From Polaribacter sp. (GTDB taxonomy: Bacteria > Bacteroidota > Bacteroidia > Flavobacteriales > Flavobacteriaceae), in NCBI GenBank assembly GCA_018663625.1, contig JABJPX010000079.1, positions 1 through 58,920 on the forward strand: a stretch of 58,920 bases of DNA, in the 5' to 3' direction. Positions 46,431-56,746 of this stretch are shown here, in pieces. The notes beneath the pieces are model-generated. The model was given only the letters and a program-made list of their open reading frames with translations. It was not told where the DNA came from and did not search any database. Each line of letters starts with the position of its first letter. The stretch's first letter is position 1. Position numbers and translations under genes: made by a program.

Positions 46431-46982
46431 TTAGTTCTTTTTAAAAGGTAAACCTAATTCGGTTAATAATGATTTTGCTTCCTTATCAGTATTTGCAGAG
46501 GTAACAAATGTAATATCCATTCCATTGATTTTTTTAACTTGATCAATATTAATTTCTGGATAAATGATTTGCTCTACAATCCCTAAATTGTAATTTCCTC
46601 TACCGTCAAAACCATTTGCTTTGATACCGTTAAAGTCTCTTACACGTGGTAATGATGCAGTAACTAATCGATCTAAGAATTCATACATTTTATCTCCACG
46701 TAAAGTAACTTTTACACCAATTGGCATACCCTTACGTAATTTAAATGCGGCAACATCCTTTTTTGACAATGTTGAAACTGCTTTTTGACCAGTAATTTTA
46801 GTTACTTCTTCAATTGCGTAATCTATTAGTTTCTTGTCTGCAATTGCAGCACCGACACCTTTAGAAACAACAATCTTCTGTAATTTAGGCACCTGCATTA
46901 TATTGCTGTAGCTAAATTCTTCTTTAAGAGCACTTACTATTTTACTCTTATATTCTGCTTTTAATCTTGGTACGTAACTCAT
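46431..46982 (-). CDS. rplE: 50S ribosomal protein L5
   Basis: 183 aa; starts [23 protein letters not shown], with [38 protein letters not shown] and DINYGL-like [20 protein letters not shown]. It binds 5S rRNA and contacts P-site tRNA. Five nt from rplX and one from rpsN. Confidence 0.99.
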   Translation of the reverse strand: MSYVPRLKAEYKSKIVSALKEEFSYSNIMQVPKLQKIVVSKGVGAAIADKKLIDYAIEEVTKITGQKAVSTLSKKDVAAFKLRKGMPIGVKVTLRGDKMYEFLDRLVTASLPRVRDFNGIKANGFDGRGNYNLGIVEQIIYPEINIDQVKKINGMDITFVTSANTDKEAKSLLTELGLPFKKN

Positions 46983-46987
46983 GATTA

Positions 46988-47290
46988 TTATTTTTTAGTT
47001 TTTTTAGAGATTCTTGTTTTCGTATCTCCATCAACCTTAAAGCCAACTCTTACAGCAACTCCATCTTCTACTAATAAAACATTAGAGATGTGTAATGATG
47101 CTTCTTTTTTTACGATACCTCCTTGTGGACTTTGTGCGCTTGGCTTTGTATGCTTAGATACTAAGTTAACACCCTCTACAAGAACTCTATCTTTATCTTT
47201 TACAATTTGTAAAACTTTCCCTTCCGAACCTTTGTGGTCTCCTGCAATTACTCTTACAGTATCTCCTGATTTTATTTTAAACTTCTTCAT
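46988..47290 (-). CDS. rplX: 50S ribosomal protein L24
   Basis: 100 aa; [29 protein letters not shown] is the KOW motif at the N terminus; [26 protein letters not shown] follows. It initiates 50S assembly and stands at the tunnel exit. The C-terminal tail is basic. Confidence 0.99.
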   Translation of the reverse strand: MKKFKIKSGDTVRVIAGDHKGSEGKVLQIVKDKDRVLVEGVNLVSKHTKPSAQSPQGGIVKKEASLHISNVLLVEDGVAVRVGFKVDGDTKTRISKKTKK

Positions 47291-47302
47291 CTTGTTTCTG
47301 GT

Positions 47303-47671
47303 TTAAAGCACTTCAGGTGCTAATGATACTATTTTCATGAATTGTTTCTCACGAAGTTCACGGGCAACAGGACCGAATACACGAGTTCCTCTCATCTCCT
47401 CTGTAGGATTTAAAAGTACACAAGCGTTATCATCAAATCGAATGTATGATCCGTCTTTACGTCTTACTTCTTTCTTTGTTCTTACAACAACTGCTCTGGA
47501 TACTTGACCCTTCTTAACAGCTCCGTTTGGAGTTGCAGATTTAACGGTTACAACAATCTTGTCTCCAATACTTGCATACCGTTTTCTTGTACCTCCCAAA
47601 ACTCTAATTACTAAAACTTCTTTTGCTCCAGTATTATCTGCGACTTTTAATCTTGATTCTGTCTGTAACAT
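47303..47671 (-). CDS. rplN: 50S ribosomal protein L14
   Basis: 122 aa; [50 protein letters not shown] and ending [15 protein letters not shown]. It lies at the subunit interface and is highly conserved. One nt separates it from rpsQ. Confidence 0.99.
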   Translation of the reverse strand: MLQTESRLKVADNTGAKEVLVIRVLGGTRKRYASIGDKIVVTVKSATPNGAVKKGQVSRAVVVRTKKEVRRKDGSYIRFDDNACVLLNPTEEMRGTRVFGPVARELREKQFMKIVSLAPEVL

Positions 47672-47672
47672 A

Positions 47673-47930
47673 TTATTTAGCTCTTTCTAGGATTTCTACT
47701 AATCTCCAACGTTTTGATTTACTCATAGGCTTTGTTTCCATGATCCTAACAGTATCTCCTTCGTTGCAATCGTTCTTTTCGTCGTGCGCAACGTACTTCT
47801 TAGTCTTTAATACGAACTTTCCGTACATCGGGTGCTTTACTCTTTTCACTTCAGCGACAACAATAGATTTCTCCATTTTGCTGCTAGAAACAACACCAAT
47901 TCTCTCTTTTCTAAGATTTCTTTTTTCCAT
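47673..47930 (-). CDS. rpsQ: 30S ribosomal protein S17
   Basis: 85 aa OB-fold: [70 protein letters not shown] primary 16S rRNA binder in assembly. Located between rpmC and rplN as in the standard order. Confidence 0.99.
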   Translation of the reverse strand: MEKRNLRKERIGVVSSSKMEKSIVVAEVKRVKHPMYGKFVLKTKKYVAHDEKNDCNEGDTVRIMETKPMSKSKRWRLVEILERAK

Positions 47931-47950
47931 CTTTAAAACTGACTATAGAA

Positions 47951-48142
47951 TTATTGTAATTCTCTTTTTGTTAATTCTGTTGCAATTCTTGCGACAGTTC
48001 TTCTTAAGCCTCTTAACTGTAATGGGTTCTCCATTGGCGTTATGGCATGTGCCATCTTAAGATCGGTATAATTCTTTTGAAACGCTGCAAGCTTCTCATT
48101 AAGAGCTACTGTAGCTAATTCTTTAATTTCTGATTGTTTCAT
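47951..48142 (-). CDS. rpmC: 50S ribosomal protein L29
   Basis: 63 aa, all helical: MKQSEIKELATVALNEKLAAFQKNYTDLKMAHAITPMENP, then RGLRRTVARIATELTKRELQ. It stands at the tunnel exit near the SRP/trigger factor site. Confidence 0.98.
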   Translation of the reverse strand: MKQSEIKELATVALNEKLAAFQKNYTDLKMAHAITPMENPLQLRGLRRTVARIATELTKRELQ

Positions 48143-48153
48143 ATGTTTTAGAA

Positions 48154-48585
48154 TTATGCGTTAATATCAAAATCTCTTGCGATTACGAACTTCGTTCTTA
48201 CCGGAAGCTTTTGTGCTGCTAAACGTAACGCCTCTTTGGCTACATTCATTGGCACACCACCAATTTCAAACAAGATTCTTCCTGGCTTTATCACTGCTAC
48301 GAAATGAGAAGGAGCTCCTTTTCCCTTACCCATACGTACTTCTAAAGGTTTTGCAGTAATCGGCTTGTCTGGAAAAACTTTAATCCATAACTGACCCTCT
48401 CTCTTCATGTGACGAGTTGCCGCAATACGAGCTGCCTCTATCTGACGTGAAGTCAATAAGTTCTGGTCTATGGATTTAATTCCAAACATTCCATTAGAAA
48501 GTTGATTCCCTCTCATAGAATTACCATTCATATTTCCTTTCGCCTTCTGAACCTTACGGTATTTTACTCTTTTTGGCTGTAACAT
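48154..48585 (-). CDS. rplP: 50S ribosomal protein L16
   Basis: 143 aa; [65 protein letters not shown]. It organises the A-site region of the 50S subunit. Eleven nt from rpmC. Confidence 0.99.
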   Translation of the reverse strand: MLQPKRVKYRKVQKAKGNMNGNSMRGNQLSNGMFGIKSIDQNLLTSRQIEAARIAATRHMKREGQLWIKVFPDKPITAKPLEVRMGKGKGAPSHFVAVIKPGRILFEIGGVPMNVAKEALRLAAQKLPVRTKFVIARDFDINA

Positions 48586-48607
48586 TTTTAATTTCTAATT
48601 TTAAAAA

Positions 48608-49333
48608 TTATTTTCTTCTACTACGAGGTTGTTGACGTTTCGATCTGTCACCACCTTTAGGTCCTGATTGTTTCTTAGACAATCCTACCAATGGAGATAA
48701 TTCTCTCTTCCCATATACCTCACCTTTCATAATCCATACTTTTACTCCTAATCTTCCATAGGTAGTATGAGATTCTACAAGTGCATAATCGATATCTGCT
48801 CTAAAAGTAGACAACGGTATTCTTCCTTCTTTAAAGTGCTCTGAACGTGCCATCTCAGCTCCATTTAAACGCCCTGAAATCTGAATTTTGATTCCTTCAG
48901 CGTTCATACGCATGGTTGCTTGGATTGCCATTTTAATAGCTCTCTTGTATGAAATTCTATTTTCTATTTGACGTGCAACACTAGCAGCTACTAATTTAGC
49001 ATCTAATTCTGGACGTTTAATTTCGAAAATATTAATTTGAACTTCTTTCCCTGTAATTTTCTTAAGCTCTTCTTTTAACTTGTCTACCTCTTGACCTCCT
49101 TTACCAATAATGATACCTGGACGTGCAGTGGTGATAGTAACGGTTACAAGTTTAAGCGTACGCTCAATAATTACTCTTGATACACTTGCCTTAAATAATC
49201 GAGCATTTACATACTTTCTTATTTTGTCATCTTCAGCAATCTTATCTCCGTAGTCATTTCCACCGTACCAGTTAGATTCCCAACCTCTGATGATTCCTAA
49301 TCGATTTCCTATTGGATTCGTTTTTTGTCCCAT
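48608..49333 (-). CDS. rpsC: 30S ribosomal protein S3
   Basis: 241 aa. The N domain [25 protein letters not shown] leads to a KH domain with [33 protein letters not shown]; the C domain has [38 protein letters not shown] and a basic tail ([15 protein letters not shown]). At the mRNA entry channel. Confidence 0.99.
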   Translation of the reverse strand: MGQKTNPIGNRLGIIRGWESNWYGGNDYGDKIAEDDKIRKYVNARLFKASVSRVIIERTLKLVTVTITTARPGIIIGKGGQEVDKLKEELKKITGKEVQINIFEIKRPELDAKLVAASVARQIENRISYKRAIKMAIQATMRMNAEGIKIQISGRLNGAEMARSEHFKEGRIPLSTFRADIDYALVESHTTYGRLGVKVWIMKGEVYGKRELSPLVGLSKKQSGPKGGDRSKRQQPRSRRK

Positions 49334-49344
49334 TTCTACTTTGA

Positions 49345-49749
49345 TTAATTACTTTTATTTTTACTACCTAACTCTAAAGTAACGTGATTAGAACGCTTAC
49401 GAATTCTATGAGCACGCCCCTGTGGAGCTGGTCTTAACCTTTTTAACATTCCTGCGCTGTCTACACAAATTGTTTTTACAAACAATCCTGCTTCTTCGAT
49501 ACTAGCTTCTGCATTTTTAGCTTGCCAGTTTGCGATTGCAGACAATAACAATTTCTCTAAATTTATAGATGCTTCTTTCGGGCTAAATTTTAAGATTTGT
49601 AAAGCTTTTTCAACTTCAACACCTCTTACTTGATTAGCTACTAAACGCATTTTCCTTGGTGATGTAGGGCAGTTAGTAAGCTTTGCGAAAGCTTTGTGCT
49701 TTCTAGCTTCTTTTAACTGATCTGCCATATTTTTTTTACGAACTCCCAT
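49345..49749 (-). CDS. rplV: 50S ribosomal protein L22
   Basis: 134 aa; the family core begins [29 protein letters not shown], with the tunnel beta-hairpin [30 protein letters not shown]. An N-terminal extension of about 15 residues ([14 protein letters not shown]) is longer than in E. coli; an internal Met at residue 8 could be the true start. Confidence 0.98.
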   Translation of the reverse strand: MGVRKKNMADQLKEARKHKAFAKLTNCPTSPRKMRLVANQVRGVEVEKALQILKFSPKEASINLEKLLLSAIANWQAKNAEASIEEAGLFVKTICVDSAGMLKRLRPAPQGRAHRIRKRSNHVTLELGSKNKSN

Positions 49750-49754
49750 AGCTG

Positions 49755-50033
49755 CTATTTTTTACCTTTATTTTTTGCACCTGCATGTCCTCTAAATGAA
49801 CGTGTTGGTGAAAATTCGCCTAACTTATGACCTACCATGTTTTCTGTAACATAAACAGGTACAAACTGACGTCCATTATGAACTGCAATTGTTTGTCCAA
49901 CGAAATCAGGAGTAATCATACTTGCTCTAGACCAAGTTTTAATTACTGTTTTGTTTCCTGCTTCAACATTGGCTAACACTTTTTTCTCTAATTTATAGTG
50001 AACGAAAGGTCCTTTTTTTAATGATCTTGCCAT
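49755..50033 (-). CDS. rpsS: 30S ribosomal protein S19
   Basis: 92 aa; [62 protein letters not shown] then [18 protein letters not shown]. It is in the head of the 30S subunit with S13. Three nt from rplB. Confidence 0.99.
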   Translation of the reverse strand: MARSLKKGPFVHYKLEKKVLANVEAGNKTVIKTWSRASMITPDFVGQTIAVHNGRQFVPVYVTENMVGHKLGEFSPTRSFRGHAGAKNKGKK

Positions 50034-50036
50034 AAT

Positions 50037-50861
50037 TTATTTCTTTCTACGTTCTATAATGTATTTATTACTTGCTTTCTTCTTAGATCTTGTCTTGAAT
50101 CCTTTAGCAGGTATTCCATTTCTAGATCTTGGATGTCCACCAGAAGCTCTACCTTCTCCACCTCCCATTGGGTGATCGACAGGGTTCATTCTTACAGCGT
50201 TCACTCTTGGTCTTCTACCTAACCATCTTCTTCTACCAGCTTTCCCTGATACAAGTAATTGGTGGTCTGAATTAGATACAACTCCAATTGTAGCATTACA
50301 AGTCAATAAAACAAGTCTTGTTTCTCCTGAAGGTAACTTAATGGTTGAATACTTACCGTCTCTTGCCATTAACTGTGCAAAAGAACCTGCAGAACGCGCC
50401 ATAACAGCTCCTTGACCTGGATGTAATTCAATACATGAAATTGTAGTTCCTAATGGAATTTCACTCAGTAACATGGTGTTTCCAACTTCTGGAGCAACCT
50501 TGCTTCCTGATACTACTGTTTGACCTACTTCTAAACCGTTTTGTGCAATTACATAACGTTTTTCTCCATCAGCATAACTTAATAGTGCAATAAATGCAGT
50601 ACGATTTGGATCGTATTCTATTGTTTTTACTGTTGCAGGGATATTGTGCTTATCTCTTTTGAAATCGATAATACGATACTTTTGTTTATGACCACCTCCG
50701 ATATTACGAGTTGTCATTCTTCCCTGATTGTTTCGACCTCCAGATCTTTTTTTCGGAGCAAGTAAACTTTTCTCCGGCTTATCAGTTGTTATGGCGTCGA
50801 ACCCATTTACAACTCTAAAACGCTGACCTGGTGTTATTGGTTTTAATTTTCTAACTGACAT
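50037..50861 (-). CDS. rplB: 50S ribosomal protein L2
   Basis: 274 aa; [60 protein letters not shown] [18 protein letters not shown] and the conserved histidine segment in [22 protein letters not shown] near the peptidyl-transferase centre. The C-terminal basic tail is typical. Confidence 0.99.
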   Translation of the reverse strand: MSVRKLKPITPGQRFRVVNGFDAITTDKPEKSLLAPKKRSGGRNNQGRMTTRNIGGGHKQKYRIIDFKRDKHNIPATVKTIEYDPNRTAFIALLSYADGEKRYVIAQNGLEVGQTVVSGSKVAPEVGNTMLLSEIPLGTTISCIELHPGQGAVMARSAGSFAQLMARDGKYSTIKLPSGETRLVLLTCNATIGVVSNSDHQLLVSGKAGRRRWLGRRPRVNAVRMNPVDHPMGGGEGRASGGHPRSRNGIPAKGFKTRSKKKASNKYIIERRKK

Positions 50862-50873
50862 TTTTGTCTTTTC

Positions 50874-51164
50874 TTAAATATTGCTATAAAAATCAATACT
50901 ATCCCCTTCTGCTAACTGCACTATTGCTTTTTTGTACCCACTCTTGATACCTGTTACTAAACCTTTTTTAGTAAACTTGGTATTTCTTTGAATTGGATAA
51001 TTTAAAGTTTTAACGCTTGAAATAGAAACTCCGTAGGCTGCTTCAACAGCTCCTTTAATTTCTATTTTGTTAGCTTTTTTATCTACAACAAATGTATAAC
51101 GATTGAATACCTCGCTATCTTTTGTCGCTTTTTCCGTAATAATAGGTTTTATTAAAATACTCAT
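50874..51164 (-). CDS. rplW: 50S ribosomal protein L23
   Basis: 96 aa; MSILIKPIITEKATKDSEVFNRYTFVVDKKANKIEIKGAVEAAYGVSISSVKTLN. This lies at the tunnel exit and is the docking site of trigger factor and SRP. Five nt from rplD. Confidence 0.99.
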   Translation of the reverse strand: MSILIKPIITEKATKDSEVFNRYTFVVDKKANKIEIKGAVEAAYGVSISSVKTLNYPIQRNTKFTKKGLVTGIKSGYKKAIVQLAEGDSIDFYSNI

Positions 51165-51169
51165 ATCTA

Positions 51170-51799
51170 TTATTTGCTAAAGTTTGACTCAATTACCTCT
51201 AAAGAACCTTCCGTAAGTACTACTTTTCCTGCGTTTAAAACACCATAAGTACTAATGTCAGACCCGTTTATAACCTGAGTTCTTGTTAAATTTCTTGATG
51301 ACAAATACACATTGTTATTTGCTCCAGACAACACAAACAAAGACTTCTTATTTTCTAACCCTAATGCTTTCAATACCGTTACAAAATTCTTTGTTTTTGG
51401 TGTGTCAAAATCAAAGTTTTCAACAACTACTAAGTTGTTTTCTTTTGCTTGTGTACTTAACGCCGATTTACGAGCTAAACGTTTTAAGTTTTTGTTGAGT
51501 TTGAAAGAATAATCTCTAGGTCTTGGTCCGAACATACGCCCTCCACCTCTAAAAACACCAGACTTGATAGATCCTGCTCTTGCAGTACCAGTTCCTTTTT
51601 GTTTTTTGATTTTTCTTGTACTTCCAGTAATCTCAGCTCTTTCTTTCGATTTGTGAGTTCCCTGTCTTTTGTTTGCCAAATGTTGCTTTACATCTAAGTA
51701 AATTGCATGATTGTTTGGCTCTATTTCGAATACATCGCTAGAAAGTTCTACTTTCCTACCTGTATCTTTTCCTGTAATATCTAAAACTGCTACTTTCAT
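51170..51799 (-). CDS. rplD: 50S ribosomal protein L4
   Basis: 209 aa; starts [21 protein letters not shown], with the tunnel loop [33 protein letters not shown]. In E. coli L4 represses the S10 operon through its leader. Its ATG overlaps the rplC stop by one base, so the two are coupled. Confidence 0.99.
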   Translation of the reverse strand: MKVAVLDITGKDTGRKVELSSDVFEIEPNNHAIYLDVKQHLANKRQGTHKSKERAEITGSTRKIKKQKGTGTARAGSIKSGVFRGGGRMFGPRPRDYSFKLNKNLKRLARKSALSTQAKENNLVVVENFDFDTPKTKNFVTVLKALGLENKKSLFVLSGANNNVYLSSRNLTRTQVINGSDISTYGVLNAGKVVLTEGSLEVIESNFSK

Positions 51800-52416
51800 T
51801 ATTTCTGAATAGTTACGTAAGCATTTTTGTGTCCAGGAACTGCTCCTTTAACAACAAGTAAGTTCTTTTCAGCAACTACTTTTAATACTTTTAGATTTTG
51901 TACTTTAACGGTGTCTCCACCCATTCTACCTCCCATACGCATTCCTTTGAATACTCTTGCAGGGTAAGATGCTGCTCCAATTGATCCTGGCGCTCTTAGA
52001 CGGTTGTGCTGTCCGTGTGTTGCTTGACCAACTCCGGCAAATCCATGACGTTTTACAACCCCTTGGAATCCTTTACCTTTAGAAGTACCCGATACATCAA
52101 CAAACTCACCTTCCTCAAAAAGTGATACTGAAATCGAATCTCCTAATTTATACTCTTCTTCAAATCCTTGAAATTCAATGACTTTTCTTTTCGCAGTGGC
52201 TCCCGCTTTTTTAAAGTGGCCATCTAAAGCTTTATTTGAGCTTTTTGCTTTTTTGTCATCGAAACCAAGTTGTAACGCATTGTATCCGTCAACCGCTTCG
52301 GTTCTGACTTGGGTGACAACACAAGGACCTGCTTCGATTACTGTACAAGGAATGTTCTTCCCGTTTTCGTCGAATAAGCTGGTCATCCCAATTTTTCTTC
52401 CTATTAACCCAGACAT
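51799..52416 (-). CDS. rplC: 50S ribosomal protein L3
   Basis: 205 aa; [92 protein letters not shown]. The Gln in ATHGQHN is the position methylated in some bacteria. It heads the second part of the split S10 operon and starts after a leader of about 240 nt. Confidence 0.99.
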   Translation of the reverse strand: MSGLIGRKIGMTSLFDENGKNIPCTVIEAGPCVVTQVRTEAVDGYNALQLGFDDKKAKSSNKALDGHFKKAGATAKRKVIEFQGFEEEYKLGDSISVSLFEEGEFVDVSGTSKGKGFQGVVKRHGFAGVGQATHGQHNRLRAPGSIGAASYPARVFKGMRMGGRMGGDTVKVQNLKVLKVVAEKNLLVVKGAVPGHKNAYVTIQK

Positions 52417-52667
52417 TTAGTTAAAATTTTAGACGATAGATATTTATCCAGCGCGTCTCTATTAATAATTACTTGTTTGAAACTACTGTTTCGGTATTCA
52501 TGCCTTTTGAATTTCAACATAAAAAAAAGCGCAAAACAAATTCAACGCTGATTTTGTTTTTTCCGTCTTTCCTTTGCGAAACGCTCCGGACATGTGTTTA
52601 ATCCCTATTAATACTAGAAAAATGACTAAAAAAGACATAAATTTCCAATTAACAGGTTGCAAATGTA
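52417..52667 (-). promoter_or_regulatory. rplC leader with -7 box and attenuator-like hairpin
   Basis: TACATTTG on the minus strand (52667-52660) is a -7 box without a matching TTG. The leader to the ATG is about 240 nt. It contains a weak hairpin AGCG/CGCT followed by T8 (about 52521-52549), a candidate attenuator, plus two overlapping small reading frames (52593-52498 and 52520-52404), the second running past the rplC start. Confidence 0.4.
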
Positions 52668-52737
52668 CTAAATTTATTCTGATTTTTTACCTCTAAAATA
52701 AAAAAATCATATTTTAAATCTCACATCTCTAGCCTTT

Positions 52738-52776
52738 AAAAAAAAATCGAGCTGTATAATATAGACAACTCGATTT
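52738..52776 (-). terminator. Terminator of the mini-ORF at 52799-52909
   Basis: Stem AAATCGAG / CTCGATTT, extended by further pairs after one mismatch, followed on the minus strand by T9. Confidence 0.75.
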
Positions 52777-52798
52777 GTATAAAGTTAGTTCCGTGAAT

Positions 52799-52909
52799 TT
52801 AGGAATAAAGCTCCAAGTACGCAATATAGCTTTGTATTCCGAAGGAATTCAAAGGGAAGCGATTACTAGCAATTAATTTTATACGGTGTTGCCCATTGGC
52901 GTTACTCAT
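52799..52909 (-). CDS. Possible 36-aa small protein between terminators
   Basis: An ATG opens MSNANGQHRIKLIASNRFP and ends in SYIAYLELYS. Not recognised. It lies between two strong minus-strand terminators in the gap that splits rpsJ from rplC. The DNA has competing inverted repeats (GGAATA..., TATTCC, GGAATTC around 52802-52850), so the RNA could be structured. It could be a small gene, a relic or an RNA. Confidence 0.3.
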   Translation of the reverse strand: MSNANGQHRIKLIASNRFPLNSFGIQSYIAYLELYS

Positions 52910-52921
52910 AATTATTAGATA

Positions 52922-52951
52922 TAAAAAAAACCTAGAGCTGAGTCTAGGTTT
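52922..52951 (-). terminator. Terminator in the rpsJ-rplC gap
   Basis: Stem AAACCTAGA / TCTAGGTTT with loop GCTGAG, followed on the minus strand by T8. It ends any transcript from the ORF at 53026-53238 or from the TAAGTTTG at 53019-53012. Confidence 0.85.
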
Positions 52952-53025
52952 GTATCTTTATTCTTTTTAAGTGCAGAAACTAAAGCATAAATGAATAGCA
53001 GTGCACTAATGCAAACTTACAAAAG

Positions 53026-53238
53026 TTATTTGTATTTTATCTGATTAGATATAATTTTTTCAATAGTTTCATTAGCAACATTTGTTTTTAACAAGTTGTC
53101 TAGGTCATTATTAAACTCATCCTTCCTATTAACTGATATGTGTTCAAGCAAATACGCTATAACTTTTATACATGCACTTAATGAATTTCTGTCACTACCT
53201 TCAAAGTAAAGGTTTGGAAATTTACTAAAATTGGGCAA
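53026..53238 (-). CDS. Hypothetical 70-aa ORF or 5'-truncated gene remnant
   Basis: The frame has only a TTG start, located within the T-run of the rpsJ terminator, and no ATG. The product (MPNFSKFPNLYFEGSDRNS at the start; AYLLEHISVNRKDEFNND later) looks like a helical protein end. Together this suggests the remnant of a gene cut off at its 5' end. I do not recognise a family. It is followed by its own terminator. Confidence 0.4.
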   Translation of the reverse strand: MPNFSKFPNLYFEGSDRNSLSACIKVIAYLLEHISVNRKDEFNNDLDNLLKTNVANETIEKIISNQIKYK

Positions 53239-53270
53239 AAAAAAATAGGCTATTAAGCCTATTTTTTTTT
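53236..53270 (-). terminator. rpsJ / str operon terminator
   Basis: Stem AATAGGCT / AGCCTATT with loop ATTA, extended by A-T pairs and followed on the minus strand by T9. It ends the str-rpsJ transcript and separates rpsJ from rplC. Confidence 0.9.
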
Positions 53271-53290
53271 AAATTATATGTAATATATAA

Positions 53291-53596
53291 TTATACTTTG
53301 ATCTCAACTTCAACACCACTTGGTAACTCAAGTTTCATTAAAGCATCAATAGTTTTTGAAGAAGAACTATAAATGTCTAATAATCTTTTGTAAGCAGATA
53401 ATTGAAATTGCTCTCTTGATTTTTTGTTAACGTGTGGAGAACGTAAAACAGTAAAAATCTTTTTATGCGTTGGTAATGGTATTGGTCCGTTTACAACAGC
53501 ACCTGTACTTTTTACCGTCTTTACGATTTTTTCAGCAGATTTATCTACTAAGTTATAATCATAAGACTTTAATTTAATTCTAATTTTTTGACTCAT
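53291..53596 (-). CDS. rpsJ: 30S ribosomal protein S10
   Basis: 101 aa; [66 protein letters not shown]. Also the NusE factor of antitermination. It is the last gene of the str transcript here (18 nt after fusA), while usually S10 heads the rplC operon; a terminator follows. Confidence 0.99.
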   Translation of the reverse strand: MSQKIRIKLKSYDYNLVDKSAEKIVKTVKSTGAVVNGPIPLPTHKKIFTVLRSPHVNKKSREQFQLSAYKRLLDIYSSSSKTIDALMKLELPSGVEVEIKV

Positions 53597-53614
53597 CTTA
53601 ATTCTATTTGTAGA

Positions 53615-55732
53615 TTAACCTTTAGCTTTTGCGATAACATCTTCAGATACATTTGAAGGCGTTTCAGTATAGTGTGAAAATTCCATTGTAGAAGTAGCTC
53701 TACCAGAAGACATTGTTCTTAAAGCAGTTACATAACCGAACATTTCTGATAAGGGTACTAATGCTTTTACAACTTTAGATCCAGCACGATCACTCATGTC
53801 ATTTACTTGACCTCTTCTTCTGTTTAAATCTCCTACGATATCTCCCATGTTTTCTTCAGGAGTTAATACTTCTAATTTCATCAATGGCTCCATGATTTTT
53901 GCTTTTGCTGACTTAGCAGAAGCTTTATATCCCATTTTTGCTGCCAATTCAAAAGACAAAGCATCCGAATCCACTGCGTGGAAAGAACCGTCTTTTAAAG
54001 TAACTTTCATTGAATCCATTTCATATCCTGCTAAAGGACCGTTCTTCATTGCTTCTCTAAATCCTTTCTCTACAGAAGGAACAAATTCACGAGGAACGTT
54101 ACCACCTTTAATTACTGACTCAAACTGTAAACCTTGTACACCTTCATCTGCAGGCTCTATTGTAAATACAATATCTGCAAACTTACCACGTCCACCAGAT
54201 TGTTTCTTATAAACTTCTCTATGGTCTGCAGCAGCAGTAATTGCTTCTTTATACTCTACTTGAGGTTGTCCTTGGTTTACTTCAACTTTAAACTCACGCT
54301 TTAAACGGTCTACAATTACATCTAAATGTAATTCTCCCATTCCAGAAATAATCGTTTGTCCTGAAGCTTCGTCTGAACGCACAGTGAATGTAGGATCTTC
54401 TTCGGCTAATTTCCCAAGTCCAATTCCTAATTTATCAACATCTGCTTTCGTTTTTGGTTCTACAGCAATACCGATTACTGGATCTGGGAAGTCCATCGAT
54501 TCTAATACGATTGGAAATTTCTCAGCAGATAATGTGTCTCCTGTTTTGATGGATTTAAATCCAACAGCAGCACCAATATCTCCAGCCTCAATATAGTCAA
54601 TTGCATTTTGCTTATTTGCATGCATTTGATAAATACGAGAGATACGCTCTTTTTTACCTGAACGGTTGTTTAACACATAAGATCCCGCATCTAAACGACC
54701 CGAATATGCTCTAAAGAAAGCCAAACGTCCTACAAAAGGATCCGTAGCAATCTTAAATGCCAATGCAGCAAAAGGCTCATCAACACTTGGTTTACGTATT
54801 TCTTCTTGCTCAGTATCAGGATTTGTACCTACAATACCTTCCTTATCCATTGGAGAAGGCAAGTAACGACATACAGCGTCTAAAAGAAACTGTACTCCTT
54901 TGTTTTTAAATGCAGATCCACAAATCATTGGAATGATGGCCATGTCCATTACAGCAGCTCTTAATGCATTGTGCACTTCTTCTTCTGTAATAGAATCTTC
55001 ATCTTCCATGAATTTTTCTAAAAGATTCTCATCATAACTTGCTACTTCTTCAATTAAAAGTGCACGGTACTTACGAGCTTCTTCTTTCATATCTTCAGGA
55101 ATTTCGATCACATCGAATGTTGCTCCCTGAGTTTCATCATGCCATACAATAGCACGATTCTTAACTAAATCAATGATACCTTTAAATTCATCTTCGTCAC
55201 CAATATTTAAAACGATTGGCACCGCGTTTGATTTTAACATATCTTTTACTTGTTGACAAACTCCTAAAAAGTCAGATCCTTGACGGTCCATTTTATTAAC
55301 GAAACCAATTCTTGGTACTTTATAGTTGTCGGCTAATCTCCAGTTTGTTTCTGATTGAGGCTCAACACCATCAACAGCAGAAAATAGGAAAACTAAACCA
55401 TCCAAAACACGTAAAGATCTATTTACTTCTACAGTAAAATCTACGTGACCTGGTGTATCAATAATATTAAAGTGGTACCCTTTTGTATCTGGGGTTTTTT
55501 CTCCGTTTTCTATTGGAAAATCCCATGTACAAGTTGTAGCAGCAGAAGTAATTGTAATACCTCTTTCTTGCTCTTGCTCCATCCAGTCCATTGTAGCTGC
55601 ACCATCATGAACTTCTCCAATCTTGTGAGAAACTCCTGTGTAGTACAATACACGTTCTGTTGTTGTAGTCTTACCCGCATCAATGTGCGCTGCAATACCA
55701 ATATTTCTTGTGAATTTTAAATCTCTAGCCAT
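53615..55732 (-). CDS. fusA: Elongation factor G
   Basis: 705 aa GTPase that drives translocation. G domain: [19 protein letters not shown] (P loop), [19 protein letters not shown] (switch I), [12 protein letters not shown] (G3), NKMDR (G4), GSAFKNKGV (G5). Later domains include [25 protein letters not shown] and, in domain [18 protein letters not shown]. Five nt after rpsG. The tuf gene is not attached to this operon. Confidence 0.99.
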   Translation of the reverse strand: MARDLKFTRNIGIAAHIDAGKTTTTERVLYYTGVSHKIGEVHDGAATMDWMEQEQERGITITSAATTCTWDFPIENGEKTPDTKGYHFNIIDTPGHVDFTVEVNRSLRVLDGLVFLFSAVDGVEPQSETNWRLADNYKVPRIGFVNKMDRQGSDFLGVCQQVKDMLKSNAVPIVLNIGDEDEFKGIIDLVKNRAIVWHDETQGATFDVIEIPEDMKEEARKYRALLIEEVASYDENLLEKFMEDEDSITEEEVHNALRAAVMDMAIIPMICGSAFKNKGVQFLLDAVCRYLPSPMDKEGIVGTNPDTEQEEIRKPSVDEPFAALAFKIATDPFVGRLAFFRAYSGRLDAGSYVLNNRSGKKERISRIYQMHANKQNAIDYIEAGDIGAAVGFKSIKTGDTLSAEKFPIVLESMDFPDPVIGIAVEPKTKADVDKLGIGLGKLAEEDPTFTVRSDEASGQTIISGMGELHLDVIVDRLKREFKVEVNQGQPQVEYKEAITAAADHREVYKKQSGGRGKFADIVFTIEPADEGVQGLQFESVIKGGNVPREFVPSVEKGFREAMKNGPLAGYEMDSMKVTLKDGSFHAVDSDALSFELAAKMGYKASAKSAKAKIMEPLMKLEVLTPEENMGDIVGDLNRRRGQVNDMSDRAGSKVVKALVPLSEMFGYVTALRTMSSGRATSTMEFSHYTETPSNVSEDVIAKAKG

Positions 55733-55737
55733 TTCTA

Positions 55738-56217
55738 TTAAAATCTAAAGTGAGAGAATGCCTTGTTCGCTTCTGCCATTTTGTGAGTATCAGTACGCTT
55801 TTTAACAGCAGCACCTTCTTCTTTAGCAGCAGCTAAAATTTCAGCAGCTAATCTTTGAGCCATGGTTTTTTCATTACGCTTTCTAGCATAAAGAATCATC
55901 CATTTAATCGCCATAGATACTTTACGATCTGGTCTAATTTGCATTGGAATTTGGAATGTTGCTCCACCAACACGACGAGATCTTACTTCTACGTGAGGCA
56001 TTACATGCGACAATCCTTCTTTCCACAATTCTAAAGATGATTTCTCTTCATCTTCTCCTTTTTTCTGTTCTACGATGTCTAGTGCATCATAAAATACTTT
56101 GAACGCTACAGACTTCTTACCTGCCCACATTAAGTTGTTCACAAAACGTGTTGCTAACTGATCGTTAAACTTTGGGTCCGGTAATAGGACTCTTTTTTTC
56201 GCTCTTCTTTTTCTCAT
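55738..56217 (-). CDS. rpsG: 30S ribosomal protein S7
   Basis: 159 aa; [80 protein letters not shown]. It starts assembly of the 30S head and in E. coli represses its operon. Gap of 27 nt from rpsL. Confidence 0.99.
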   Translation of the reverse strand: MRKRRAKKRVLLPDPKFNDQLATRFVNNLMWAGKKSVAFKVFYDALDIVEQKKGEDEEKSSLELWKEGLSHVMPHVEVRSRRVGGATFQIPMQIRPDRKVSMAIKWMILYARKRNEKTMAQRLAAEILAAAKEEGAAVKKRTDTHKMAEANKAFSHFRF

Positions 56218-56244
56218 GTCTTTACATTAAAAAAGTTAAAATAA

Positions 56245-56619
56245 TTACTTCTTTGGGCGTTTTGCTCCGTACTTTGATCGTCTTTGGGTTCTCCCCTCAA
56301 CTCCCGCTGTATCTAATGCACCACGTACTACGTGATACTTAACTCCTGGCAAATCCTTTACCCTTCCACCTCTAACTAATACTATCGAATGCTCCTGTAG
56401 ATTATGTCCTTCACCTGGAATGTATGCGTTTATCTCATTACCATTGGTCAATCTAACTCTTGCAACTTTACGCATTGCTGAATTAGGTTTCTTTGGTGTT
56501 GTAGTATAAACACGTGTACAAACTCCACGTCTTTGAGGACAAGACGACAAAGCAGCCGATTTACTCTTCTTAGTTATTTTGGTTCTTCCTTTACGAACTA
56601 ATTGTTGAATAGTTGGCAT
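56245..56619 (-). CDS. rpsL: 30S ribosomal protein S12
   Basis: 124 aa; [46 protein letters not shown] and [21 protein letters not shown]. The lysines in TPKKPNS and GGRVKDLPG, where streptomycin resistance changes occur, are wild type. First gene of the str operon, behind a well-formed promoter. Confidence 0.99.
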   Translation of the reverse strand: MPTIQQLVRKGRTKITKKSKSAALSSCPQRRGVCTRVYTTTPKKPNSAMRKVARVRLTNGNEINAYIPGEGHNLQEHSIVLVRGGRVKDLPGVKYHVVRGALDTAGVEGRTQRRSKYGAKRPKK

Positions 56620-56677
56620 ACTAAATAATTCTTGTTTTCGTTTATATTAAACCTTTCTCTTATTTTCTAAGAGTGCG

Positions 56678-56707
56678 CAAATGTACGACTAATTTCTAGG
56701 TATACAA
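56678..56707 (-). promoter_or_regulatory. Promoter of the str operon (rpsL)
   Basis: On the minus strand TTG (56707-56705), 19 nt, TACATTTG (56685-56678): an excellent match to the Bacteroidota TTG-N19-TAnnTTTG consensus. The leader to the rpsL ATG is about 50 nt. Confidence 0.8.
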
Positions 56708-56746
56708 ATATGAGCGAGTTATTTTTTTAAAAATGACCTTTTTAGA

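Noticed and set aside
47623..48060. Plus-strand ORF of 145 codons across rplN, rpsQ and rpmC
   Set aside because: Antisense to three certain ribosomal genes; Leu/Phe-rich composition typical of the antisense of Lys-rich proteins.
52875..52895. Resemblance of GCGATTACTAGC to the 3' part of 16S rRNA (antisense)
   Set aside because: Only 12 bases match; a chance match of this length is expected in 59 kb against a 1.5-kb gene.
52780..52910. Integron attC-like site in the rpsJ-rplC gap
   Set aside because: There are competing inverted repeats, but no pair of RYYYAAC / GTTRRRY core sites at the ends.
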